The position numbers and the translations under genes were made by a program. The notes under the pieces were generated by a model, which was given only the letters and a program-made list of their open reading frames with translations, had not been told where the DNA came from and ran no database searches. 47,116 nt of DNA from an uncultured Fusobacteriaceae bacterium (GTDB lineage Bacteria; Fusobacteriota; Fusobacteriia; Fusobacteriales; Fusobacteriaceae), in the NCBI GenBank assembly GCA_947072665.1, contig CAMTIW010000004.1:1-47116 (forward strand), written 5' to 3'. This document shows, in pieces, positions 40,304-47,116 of the stretch; position 1 is the stretch's first letter; the number at the start of each line of letters is the position of its first letter.

Positions 40304-40618
40304 TTAGTGATGATTTTCTATTTCCCAATTCAAAGAGAAGCTCATAATAGTTCTAATTATAACAACACCAAAAACTCTAGCAACAGAAAGCAAATCAGGT
40401 GCTATTATAGTTTCTATAATATCGGCAACAATAAGAATTTGCAGGCCGAACAGAACAGATTTATCAAAACCATTTCTGATGGAATCAGAAGGTGAAACTT
40501 CTTTTCTTTTAAATATAATTTTATAAATTGTAAGAAAAAAACCATAACACATAATCAATACTGCAATAACTACAAAAAAATTATATATATAATGTAAAAA
40601 AGTATTAAATAAATTCAT
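40304..40618 (-). CDS. DUF1622 family membrane protein
   Basis: A 104-aa small membrane protein with three hydrophobic segments: YIYNFFVVIAVLIMCYGFFL near the start, GLQILIVADIIETIIAPDL in the middle and VARVFGVVIIRTIMSF at the end. The DIIETI and IIRTIMSFSLNWEIE pattern is typical of the DUF1622 family, whose function is unknown. The RBS AAGGAGA lies 5 nt before the ATG on the minus strand. It follows the gene at 40645-40956 by 26 nt and is probably co-transcribed from the promoter at 40993. Confidence 0.8.
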   Translation of the reverse strand: MNLFNTFLHYIYNFFVVIAVLIMCYGFFLTIYKIIFKRKEVSPSDSIRNGFDKSVLFGLQILIVADIIETIIAPDLLSVARVFGVVIIRTIMSFSLNWEIENHH

Positions 40619-40644
40619 GAATTCTCCTTAATTTAAATAAAATA

Positions 40645-40956
40645 TTATAGAGTAACTATAAAGTATTTTTTTCCTTTTAAATTAAATACTTCTACTGATT
40701 TTTGACTGGCTTTAACAAATCTCATATGTGTGTATTTTTTTGCAAATTTAGCTGGGTAGTCACAAAAACGGGTATTAGACATTTTAAATGTAGTTTCTAA
40801 AATTTCTGATTCATTATCAGAAATAATATAGTGCTCAGTACCAATTAAGAAAAGAACACCTTTAAAAAAGTGATCCATTTTTATTTGTTTAAAATCAAAA
40901 TTTTTACCTTTTTTTAAAATTAAATATTGACCTAGTGCTTGCATTCTGTTAATCAT
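40645..40956 (-). CDS. hypothetical protein, 103 aa
   Basis: I do not recognise this protein. It has no membrane segment or signal peptide. It is rich in Lys, Phe and Tyr, with a short beta-rich middle (HFFKGVLFLIGTEHYIISDN) and a C-terminal strand pattern (VEVFNLKGKKYFIVTL). The predicted start ATG has a clear RBS (AAAGGAG), and a good promoter lies 40 nt upstream, so it is very likely a real gene. It is probably a soluble cytoplasmic protein encoded with the DUF1622 membrane protein behind it. Confidence 0.75.
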   Translation of the reverse strand: MINRMQALGQYLILKKGKNFDFKQIKMDHFFKGVLFLIGTEHYIISDNESEILETTFKMSNTRFCDYPAKFAKKYTHMRFVKASQKSVEVFNLKGKKYFIVTL

Positions 40957-40992
40957 ATTGCTATCTCCTTTAAAACTTAATATATCTTTAAT

Positions 40993-41021
40993 AGTATAGG
41001 GCCTAAAGTGAAAAAAATCAA
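40993..41021 (-). promoter_or_regulatory. promoter of the 40956-40304 gene pair
   Basis: Minus strand TTGATT (complement of 41016-41021), 17 nt, TATACT (complement of 40993-40998). Confidence 0.65.
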
Positions 41022-41039
41022 GAAATAGAATAAAAGAAC

Positions 41040-41068
41040 TTGCATAAAAAATAAAATAAGAATATAAT
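41040..41068 (+). promoter_or_regulatory. promoter of flavodoxin
   Basis: TTGCAT (41040-41045), 17 nt, TATAAT (41063-41068). It is divergent from, and 18 nt away from, the minus-strand promoter at 40993-41021, so a regulator binding between them could affect both. Confidence 0.65.
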
Positions 41069-41146
41069 CTTGATGTATACAGTAAAGAACTTCAAAAGAA
41101 TAATAAAATTAAAGTTGTAAATAGAAGATAAAAAGGAGAAATGAAA

Positions 41147-41650
41147 ATGGAAAAAATTGGAATATATTATGGAACAACAACTGGAAAAACAGCTTCTATT
41201 GTTGAAGAGATAGAATTTAACCTAAAAAAAGATGTTTATGAAGTGAAAAATGTAGCTGATGGATTAGGAGGAATAGAAGAGTTAAAAAATATAATATTAG
41301 TTTCTCCCTCTTATGGTGTTGGAGAGTTACAAGAAGATTGGGAAGATGTTCTTCAAGAATTGAAAGCAGTTGATTTTAAAGGTAAAAATGTTGCTATAGT
41401 AGGTCTAGGAAATCAACTTGCTTTTGGAGAAACTTTTGTGGGAGCTATGAGAATTCTTTATGATGCTGTTTCTGAGCGAGGTGCTAATGTGATTGGATTT
41501 ACATCTATAGAAGGTTATTCGTACCAAGAGACAGAGTCTGTTATAGATGGAAAATTTGTAGGACTTGCTCTAGATGAAGCAAATCAAGATGATGATACTC
41601 CATTAAGAATAGAAAATTGGATAAAAGAAATAAAAAAAAATTTTATATAA
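41147..41650 (+). CDS. long-chain flavodoxin
   Basis: A 167-aa FMN-binding electron carrier, the usual length of long-chain flavodoxins. The phosphate-binding loop is YYGTTTGKTASIVEEI (T-x-T-G-x-T), the first isoalloxazine loop includes PSYGVGELQEDWEDVL with the stacking Trp, and the second loop region is GLGNQLAFGETFVGAM with EGYSYQETESV after it. It replaces ferredoxin in low-iron conditions in many bacteria and could supply electrons to the radical SAM enzymes in this window. ATG 41147 is 8 nt from AAAGGAG; ATG 41141 is in frame but only 2 nt away. Confidence 0.93.
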   Translation: MEKIGIYYGTTTGKTASIVEEIEFNLKKDVYEVKNVADGLGGIEELKNIILVSPSYGVGELQEDWEDVLQELKAVDFKGKNVAIVGLGNQLAFGETFVGAMRILYDAVSERGANVIGFTSIEGYSYQETESVIDGKFVGLALDEANQDDDTPLRIENWIKEIKKNFI

Positions 41651-41691
41651 TTTAAAAATTTCGATTTCATGTAATTTAATTGGATTAAACT

Positions 41692-41728
41692 AAAGCGTAG
41701 CTATGTATTTTAGCTACTCTTTTTTTTG
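41692..41728 (+). terminator. intrinsic terminator after flavodoxin
   Basis: GTAGCTA (41697-41703) pairs with TAGCTAC (41711-41717), extended by AAAG/CTTT beyond one mismatch. A T run follows. Confidence 0.85.
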
Positions 41729-41817
41729 AAAGTGTTTGATTTATGAAAGAAATAGAGGCCTAAATTTGGATATTTGAAGAACTAATAAAAAAAACAGTAC
41801 ACATTTTATAAAAAGTA

Positions 41818-41826
41818 TGTTATACT
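41818..41826 (+). promoter_or_regulatory. extended -10 promoter of the DEAD-box helicase
   Basis: TGTTATACT; the -35 position is poor. Start near 41833 leaves a leader of about 120 nt. Confidence 0.5.
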
Positions 41827-41955
41827 AATTTGATATGTGAAAAATTATCTAGTCAGCTATTCTATCATTTTTTTATAAGCCAACTAGATATTTTAAATTT
41901 ATTTGGCCGAGTAGTATTAGATATTTTATATAATTAAATGAAAAGGAAGTGACGA

Positions 41956-43707
41956 ATGGATAAGTTAGAAAAATTAGTAGAATTTAAAAATTTAGGATTA
42001 ACAGAAAAAACATTAAAGGCGTTAGCAAAAAAAGGGTATGAAAAACCAAGTCCAATACAAGAATTAACAATTCCTGCATTATTATCAGGGACAAAAGATA
42101 TAATAGGTCAAGCACAAACAGGAACAGGAAAAACAGCTGCTTTCTCTTTACCTATATTAGAGCAATTAGATGAAAATTCAAGAGATATACAGGCGATTGT
42201 ATTAACTCCTACAAGAGAACTTGCAGTGCAAGTATCTGAAGAGATGCACGCATTATCTTTTGGAAGAAAAGTAAGAATTACTCCAGTTTATGGTGGACAA
42301 TCAATGGATTTCCAAATTAAACAACTTAAGAAAGGTGTAGATGTAGTAGTAGGTACTCCTGGAAGAGTAATGGATTTAATGAGTAGAGGAATACTTAAAA
42401 TAAATAACCTTAAATTCTTCGTTTTAGATGAAGCGGATGAAATGTTAAATATGGGATTTGTTGAAGATATAGAAAAAATCTTAAAATCTACAAATGAAGA
42501 TAAAAAGATGTTGTTTTTCTCTGCAACAATGCCAGCAGTAATTCTTAAAATAGCTAGAGCCCACATGAGAGACCATGAAGTTTTAGCAGTTAAAGCAAGA
42601 GAAATAACAACTGATTTAACTGATCAAATATATTTTGAAGTTAAAGATAGAGATAAATTTGAAGCTCTTTGTAGAATAATGGACCTTGCAACAGATTTCT
42701 ACGGAATAGTATTTTGTAGAACAAAGAATGATGTAAATGAATTAGTAGGGAAATTAAATGATAGAGGTTATGACGCAGAAGGTCTTCATGGAGATATTAG
42801 TCAAAATCATAGAGAAGTAACTCTAAAAAGATTTAAAGCTAAGAAACTTAATGTACTTGTAGCAACTGACGTTGCAGCAAGAGGAATAGACGTTAATGAT
42901 TTATCACACGTAATCAACTTTGCTATACCTCAAGAAGCAGAATCTTATGTTCATAGAATTGGAAGAACAGGAAGAGCTGGAAAGCAAGGAACTGCAATAA
43001 CATTTATAACACCATCTGAGTATAGAAAATTAATGTATATTCAAAAGACTGTTAAAACAGAAATAAGAAAAGAAAAATTACCAAGAGTAAAAGATGTAAT
43101 AGAAGCTAAAAAAGTAAGAATATTCTCTGATATAGCAAAAGTTATAGAAACTGGAGAATTTAAAAACTTTGAGCAAATGACAGCAGAATTAATGGCTAAT
43201 TCAGAACCTCAAATCATAATATCAGCTCTTTTAAAAAATGCTTATGATCAAGAATTAGATGAGACTAATTACTCTGAGATTTCAGCAATTGGAGATAGAG
43301 ATTCAAGAGACAGAAATGATTCAAGAGATAGAAATGATTCAAGAGGATCAAGAGATAGAAATGATTCAAGAGATTCAAGAGGATCAAGAGATAGAAATGA
43401 CTCAAGAGGATCAAGAGATTCAAGAGGATCAAGAGATACTTCTGATGAAGGAAGCTTAGATAATACAGGGAAAGTAAGATTATTTATAGCTTTAGGTAAA
43501 AAAGATGGAACAACTTTAAAAACTCTTTTAGATACAATAAGCTCAAAAGCTAATGTAGCTGAAAATAAAATAAGAAATGTTGAGCTTTATGAGAATTTCT
43601 CTTTTGTATCTGTTCCTTTCAAAGAAGCAGAAACAATTATAGAAGCTTTTGATAAAGAAAGAACTGGAAGAAAACCTCTAGTTGAAAAAGCTAAAGAAAA
43701 AAGATAA
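41956..43707 (+). CDS. deaD: DEAD-box RNA helicase (DeaD/CsdA type) with Arg/Ser/Asp repeat
   Basis: A 583-aa ATP-dependent RNA helicase likely acting in ribosome assembly and mRNA unwinding. The motifs are clear: the Q motif around GYEKPSPIQELT, AQTGTGKTAAFS, PTRELAVQ, VLDEADEMLNMGF, FFSATMPAV, ATDVAARGIDV and HRIGRTGRAGKQG. After the core (about residues 1-370) and a helical linker, residues about 448-495 form a low-complexity run of RDRNDSRGS-type units. The C-terminus is a DbpA-type RNA-binding domain (KVRLFIALGKKDGTTLKTLL). The RBS AAGGAAGTG lies before ATG 41956. Transcription begins about 120 nt upstream and ends at the hairpin near 43726. Confidence 0.95.
   Translation: MDKLEKLVEFKNLGLTEKTLKALAKKGYEKPSPIQELTIPALLSGTKDIIGQAQTGTGKTAAFSLPILEQLDENSRDIQAIVLTPTRELAVQVSEEMHALSFGRKVRITPVYGGQSMDFQIKQLKKGVDVVVGTPGRVMDLMSRGILKINNLKFFVLDEADEMLNMGFVEDIEKILKSTNEDKKMLFFSATMPAVILKIARAHMRDHEVLAVKAREITTDLTDQIYFEVKDRDKFEALCRIMDLATDFYGIVFCRTKNDVNELVGKLNDRGYDAEGLHGDISQNHREVTLKRFKAKKLNVLVATDVAARGIDVNDLSHVINFAIPQEAESYVHRIGRTGRAGKQGTAITFITPSEYRKLMYIQKTVKTEIRKEKLPRVKDVIEAKKVRIFSDIAKVIETGEFKNFEQMTAELMANSEPQIIISALLKNAYDQELDETNYSEISAIGDRDSRDRNDSRDRNDSRGSRDRNDSRDSRGSRDRNDSRGSRDSRGSRDTSDEGSLDNTGKVRLFIALGKKDGTTLKTLLDTISSKANVAENKIRNVELYENFSFVSVPFKEAETIIEAFDKERTGRKPLVEKAKEKR
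43303..43437 (+). repeat. in-frame tandem repeat within the helicase gene
   Basis: A run of imperfect units built from AGAGATAGAAATGATTCA, AGAGGATCA and AGAGATTCA. All unit lengths are multiples of 3, so copy-number change would lengthen or shorten the Arg/Asp/Asn/Ser linker without a frameshift. Confidence 0.9.
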
Positions 43708-43725
43708 TAACTTGAAATAAATTTA

Positions 43726-43769
43726 AAAGATTATAGACAAAGAAATTTGTTTATGGTCTTTTTTTTGTA
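43726..43769 (+). terminator. intrinsic terminator after deaD
   Basis: A 16-bp stem in the RNA, with three G-U pairs, pairs AAAGATTATAGACAAA (43726-43741) with TTTGTTTATGGTCTTT (43746-43761) across a GAAA loop. A T run follows. Confidence 0.88.
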
Positions 43770-43806
43770 AATTTATAATAATTTATAAGGAACTATTTGT
43801 ATTCTA

Positions 43807-43842
43807 TGGTAAAATATAAGAGAGAGAGAGAGAAAAAAAAAT
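43807..43842 (+). promoter_or_regulatory. extended -10 promoter and (AG)7-A9 leader of mltG
   Basis: TGGTAAAAT (43807-43815) forms an extended -10 with no clear -35. Immediately after it lies AG repeated seven times (43819-43832), then nine A (43833-43841), then the RBS AGGAGG. Slippage in this repeat could alter the distance between promoter and RBS. Confidence 0.5.
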
Positions 43843-43854
43843 TAGGAGGAAAAT

Positions 43855-44808
43855 ATGAAAAAAGTTATAACTGTTATACTCATGTTAACAATTATAATAA
43901 TCGGTAGTATTATTTATATATATGATTATCAAATAGAAAAAAAAAGAGATATAAAAATAGTTTTAGAAATAAAAAAAGACCAACCATTGAGCAAATCCTT
44001 AGAACGCTTAAAATTCTCTAAAGAATTATATTTTAAATATTATTTAAAAATACAAAATAATGGAAAAAAAATAAAAGCTGGTTACTATCAAATAAATGGA
44101 AAATATTCTATAATTGAATTGATTAAAATGTTAGAAGAGGGTAAATCTGAAATATTTAAGTTGACGATTCCAGAGGGATATAACTATAATAAAATTTTGA
44201 AAATTCTGAGCAAAAATAATTTAGAAACTCAGAAGGAGTATGAAGAAGCACTAAAAACAATAGATTTTCCATATCCTACACCCGATGGAAATTTTGAAGG
44301 ATATTTCTATCCAGAAACATATTTTATTCCAGTTAATTATAGCAAAAAACAAATTTTAAATGTAATATTAAATGAATTTTTAAAAAAATTTCCTGTGGAA
44401 AAATATACAGATAAAGAGGAGTTTTATAAAAAATTAATAATGGCATCTATTCTTGAAAGAGAAGCCATGGTAAAAAATGAAAAACCTATTATGGCTTCTG
44501 TTTTTTATAATAGAATAAAAAAAGGAATGACACTATCTTCAGATGCCACTGTAAATTATGTTTATAACTACGAGAAAAAAAGAATGTACTATAAAGATTT
44601 AAAAATTGATTCTCCATATAATACATATATGTATAAAGGGTTACCTCCAACTCCTATAGCAAGTCCAGATAAAAATTCTGTAGATGCTGCTTATAATCCT
44701 TTAGATACAGATTTTTTATTTTTTGTAGCAACTGGAAATGGGGAACATTATTTTAGTAGAACATATAAAGAGCACTTAGAATTTCAAAGAAAAAATAAAG
44801 TTAAGTAA
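43855..44808 (+). CDS. mltG: endolytic murein transglycosylase MltG
   Basis: A 317-aa inner-membrane lytic transglycosylase (YceG family) that cuts nascent glycan strands and sets their length. There is one N-terminal transmembrane helix (about residues 4-24), a LysM-like region with GYYQINGKYSIIELIKMLEEGK, and the catalytic part: MASILEREAMVKNEKPIMA (with the catalytic Glu), SVFYNRIKKGMTLSSDATVNY and SPYNTYMYKGLPPTPIASP. This matches the E. coli enzyme's order (about 340 aa). The RBS AGGAGG lies 8 nt before the ATG. The DUF4080 gene follows after 16 nt and is probably in the same unit. Confidence 0.94.
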   Translation: MKKVITVILMLTIIIIGSIIYIYDYQIEKKRDIKIVLEIKKDQPLSKSLERLKFSKELYFKYYLKIQNNGKKIKAGYYQINGKYSIIELIKMLEEGKSEIFKLTIPEGYNYNKILKILSKNNLETQKEYEEALKTIDFPYPTPDGNFEGYFYPETYFIPVNYSKKQILNVILNEFLKKFPVEKYTDKEEFYKKLIMASILEREAMVKNEKPIMASVFYNRIKKGMTLSSDATVNYVYNYEKKRMYYKDLKIDSPYNTYMYKGLPPTPIASPDKNSVDAAYNPLDTDFLFFVATGNGEHYFSRTYKEHLEFQRKNKVK

Positions 44809-44824
44809 ACGAGGAAGGAAAATA

Positions 44825-46453
44825 ATGAATAAGTATTTATTAGTAGCAATCAATAGTCAGTACATACATACAAATTTAGCTGTTAGATATTTAAAAAAAT
44901 ATGTGGAGAAATATAGTAATAAAAATTTAGAAATATATGAAACAAATATAAATAATCAACTTTCAAATATAATTAAAGATATATTTGAAAAGTCACCGGA
45001 TATAATTATCTTTTCAACATATATTTGGAATAGAGACTATGTATTCAAACTTATTAAAGAATTAAAAAAAATACTTCCTAAGAGTAAAATTGGAATGGGA
45101 GGACCTGAGGTTACCTACGATTCTATAGACATTTTAGTGAACTATGAAGAGGTTGACTTTCTAATCAAAGGTGAAGGTGAAAGAGCACTGCTAAAAGTTG
45201 TATTGGAAGATATAATAGATTTAAAAGGAGTATATGAAGTTGAGGTTCCTAGTAACTTAGATGAAATTCCTTTCCCTTATACTTTGGATGAATTAATGGT
45301 AGAGAGAAAAATACTCTATTATGAGAGCTCAAGAGGCTGTCCTTTTAGTTGTTCATACTGTCTTTCATCAATAGACCGTGGTATAAAGTATTTTTCAATA
45401 GAACGAATTAAACAAGATTTAAATATAATTTTAAAATCGAATATAAAATTATTGAAATTTGTAGATAGAACGTTTAATATAAATAAAGGAAGATATTTTG
45501 AAATATGGAATTACTTAATTGATAACTATAGAGAAGGGATAACTTTTCATTTTGAGATAAATGCTAATATTTTTGACAATGAAACATTGGAACTATTAAA
45601 AAAAGTTCCGAGTAATTATTTCCAATTTGAAATAGGAGTTCAAAGTATAAATTTAGAGACAATGGAAAGTATTAATAGAAGAAATTTAATAAGTAAGCTA
45701 ACAGAAAATATAAAGAAAATCCCTAAAACAATTCATTTACATTTGGATTTAATAGCAGGTCTACCCTACGAAACTTATGAACTTTTTGAGAATTCTTTCA
45801 ATTATGTTTATAATTTAAAGCCAGAAATGGTGCAATTAGGTTTTTTAAAAGTTCTTCAAGGAACTAGAATATCCAAAGAGATTAAAAAATATAATTATAA
45901 ATATACAGAATTTACTCCTTATGAAGTGTTATCTAATGATTTTATAAGCTTTAAAGAAATTTCGAAATTAAAAGAGGTTGAAAGATTGTTAGATTTGTAT
46001 TATAATTCAGAGAAACTTATTAAATCTGTAGATTATATTATAGAAAATCATTATAGCTCACCATTTAAATTTTATGAGGATATAAGCAGTTTTTTTAAGA
46101 GTTCATTACTGTTGGATATAGGGCATAAAGATGTATCATTATTTAACTATCTTTTAGATTTTTATAAGTATAGAAATTTTAATAAATTAGAGAAATTTAT
46201 AGAATACTTAAAGTATGACTTTCTAATGCTAGGAAAACCTGGTAATTATCCAGAGTGGTTTCAAAGTAAAAAAAATAGTGATATATATAACTCTATTATA
46301 AAAACTAAAAAATTTGTATCTGCAAGAGAAGGACATAAAAATAGTGAACTTGAAGAATTCACTGTGAATGTATTAGAAAATACAGAAGATAGTGTAATGT
46401 TATTTTTTAATTATAAAGATAAAACAGTTGAAGAAATAAAAAATTATATATAG
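44825..46453 (+). CDS. B12-binding-domain radical SAM protein, DUF4080
   Basis: A 542-aa protein of three parts. Residues 1-145 form a cobalamin-binding-like Rossmann domain (AINSQYIHTNLAVRYL, IIIFSTYIWN, GMGGPEVTYDS). The core radical SAM motif is ESSRGCPFSCSYCLSSIDRG (C-x3-C-x2-C), followed by FHFEINANIFDN and FEIGVQSINLETM. The C-terminal region (about 360-542) is the DUF4080 type. Function is unknown. Members of this class are often methylthiotransferase- or methyltransferase-like. The N-terminal domain lacks the D-x-H-x-x-G seen in GlmS, so B12 binding would be base-off without His or may be lost. It is followed by tilS after 18 nt. Confidence 0.9.
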   Translation: MNKYLLVAINSQYIHTNLAVRYLKKYVEKYSNKNLEIYETNINNQLSNIIKDIFEKSPDIIIFSTYIWNRDYVFKLIKELKKILPKSKIGMGGPEVTYDSIDILVNYEEVDFLIKGEGERALLKVVLEDIIDLKGVYEVEVPSNLDEIPFPYTLDELMVERKILYYESSRGCPFSCSYCLSSIDRGIKYFSIERIKQDLNIILKSNIKLLKFVDRTFNINKGRYFEIWNYLIDNYREGITFHFEINANIFDNETLELLKKVPSNYFQFEIGVQSINLETMESINRRNLISKLTENIKKIPKTIHLHLDLIAGLPYETYELFENSFNYVYNLKPEMVQLGFLKVLQGTRISKEIKKYNYKYTEFTPYEVLSNDFISFKEISKLKEVERLLDLYYNSEKLIKSVDYIIENHYSSPFKFYEDISSFFKSSLLLDIGHKDVSLFNYLLDFYKYRNFNKLEKFIEYLKYDFLMLGKPGNYPEWFQSKKNSDIYNSIIKTKKFVSAREGHKNSELEEFTVNVLENTEDSVMLFFNYKDKTVEEIKNYI

Positions 46454-46471
46454 GAAAGGAAGTGAAATAAT

Positions 46472-47116
46472 TTGAAGTTATTGAAAGAAGCTATTAAATT
46501 TATTGATGAATACAAAATGTTTGAAAAAGGTGACAAAATAGTAGTAGGATTTTCAGGTGGACCAGATTCAGTTTTTTTATTAGAAGTATTGATGGAATAT
46601 AAAAAAAAAAGAGATGATACTTTAGAGTTTTATTTGGTTCATATTAATCATAATTTAAGAGGAGAAGCTTCAGATGGAGATGAAAAATTTGTAAATCAAG
46701 TAGGACAAAGATACTCTTTAAAAGTTTTTTCTAAAAAAATTGACATTGAAAAAATAGGACTAGAACAGAAAAAAGGTTTAGAGGAAGTTGGAAGAGAGGT
46801 TAGACATAATTTTTTTAAAGAAGTATTAAATAAGGTTAATGGAAATAAAATAGCTTTAGCACATAATAAAGATGATCAACTGGAAACTTTTTTATTTAGA
46901 ATGATAAGAGGAAGTAGTCTAGAAGGATTAGAGGGAATAGCTTTAAAAAAAGAAGAATATAGACGTCCAGTTGTGAATATTTATAAAAGTGAAATAATGG
47001 ACTATTTAGATACTAATAAAATACAGTATAGAATAGATAAAACAAATTTTGAAAATGAGTTTACAAGAAATAGTATAAGAATTGATTTGATTCCATATGT
47101 TGAAAAAAGATACAAT
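46472..47116 (+). CDS. tilS: tRNA(Ile)-lysidine synthase, 3' end cut by the window
   Basis: Modifies C34 of tRNA-Ile(CAU) to lysidine so that it reads AUA. Only the first 215 codons are in the window; the frame is still open at 47116. The PP-loop ATPase motif is VVGFSGGPDSVF (about residues 24-35), then LVHINHNLRGEASDGDE, IALAHNKDDQLETFLFRMIRG with the conserved D-Q-x-E-T, RRPVVNIYKSEIMDY and RNSIRIDLIP. It begins with TTG at 46472 behind AAAGGAAG; no ATG lies between that RBS and the PP-loop core. It follows the DUF4080 gene by 18 nt. Confidence 0.93.
   Translation, partial: MKLLKEAIKFIDEYKMFEKGDKIVVGFSGGPDSVFLLEVLMEYKKKRDDTLEFYLVHINHNLRGEASDGDEKFVNQVGQRYSLKVFSKKIDIEKIGLEQKKGLEEVGREVRHNFFKEVLNKVNGNKIALAHNKDDQLETFLFRMIRGSSLEGLEGIALKKEEYRRPVVNIYKSEIMDYLDTNKIQYRIDKTNFENEFTRNSIRIDLIPYVEKRYN

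Larger units (their letters stand above)
41651..41955. other. intergenic region and long leader before the DEAD-box gene
   Basis: This 305-nt gap has no gene. It holds the flavodoxin terminator (41691-41728), an extended -10 promoter (41818-41826), and a leader of about 120 nt with a 7-bp inverted repeat ATCTAGT (41847-41853) / ACTAGAT (41883-41889). TAGATATTTTA occurs twice as a direct repeat (from 41885 and from 41918). A long structured leader is common for cold-inducible helicase genes. Confidence 0.6.

Noticed and set aside
43259-43459. 66-codon alternative frame in the helicase gene
   Set aside because: It is an artefact of the repeat being read in another frame, with only Ile/Gln/Glu-type residues.
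1-47116. CRISPR arrays, tRNA or rRNA genes, transposases, phage genes
   Set aside because: I saw no regularly spaced repeats, cloverleaf or rRNA-like GC-rich segments, and no transposase, integrase or phage structural protein among the credible frames.

Overview
The window is AT-rich (roughly 30% GC) DNA from an anaerobic, LPS-bearing, amino-acid-fermenting bacterium, most likely a member of the Fusobacteriaceae (Fusobacterium or a close relative). The reasons are the B12-dependent methylaspartate route of glutamate fermentation, an LPS heptose gene (hldD) beside otherwise Firmicutes-like genes, a YjeM-type permease, a SAM-I riboswitch before metK, and near-exclusive AGA/AGG arginine codons. 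No tRNA, rRNA, CRISPR array or complete insertion sequence was seen.

Layout. (1) 1-12.6 kb: an AbgT-family transporter, then glmS-mutL-glmE-mal (glutamate to methylaspartate to mesaconate), and citDEF-type lyase genes that in this setting most plausibly encode citramalate lyase (citramalate to acetate plus pyruvate). A two-gene cassette, a lipoprotein and a class-3-lipase-like protein, sits between mal and citD. It is preceded by a decayed 68-nt copy of the lipase gene's own interior. (2) 12.7-18.5 kb: a predicted heavy-metal/Mn exporter with a full consensus promoter; then, on the minus strand, TM2, TVP38/DedA-like and SPFH membrane proteins, an orphan radical SAM/SPASM protein and a YjeM amino-acid permease. 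(3) 18.7-20.8 kb: SAM-I riboswitch and metK, a tiny thioredoxin-like protein and a 58-aa membrane micro-protein. (4) 20.8-25.9 kb, minus strand: der, a YgiQ radical SAM protein, a CBS/DRTGG inorganic pyrophosphatase and an Smr protein. (5) 26-40.3 kb, plus strand: ligA; secA plus a lipoprotein; a CWC-PHP fusion, hldD and uppP; then a run of housekeeping genes (hemZ-like, HhH protein, hslO, tatD, acpS, orphan NuoE-like protein, prfB with its programmed +1 frameshift). (6) 40.3-47.1 kb: two small minus-strand genes, flavodoxin, a DEAD-box helicase with a variable Arg/Ser/Asp repeat, mltG, a B12-binding radical SAM protein (DUF4080) and the 5' part of tilS, cut by the window end.

Most of the window is ordinary core chromosome. 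The accessory-looking part is 6.74-9.9 kb: the lipase fragment, a lipoprotein gene with unusual CGN arginine codons, and an overlapping lipase gene placed inside a catabolic locus. I do not see an unambiguous new system. That cassette, the CWC-PHP fusion, the thioredoxin/micro-protein pair and the metal exporter's regulation are the best leads. Promoters, terminators and start choices were read by eye and not scored by any program.
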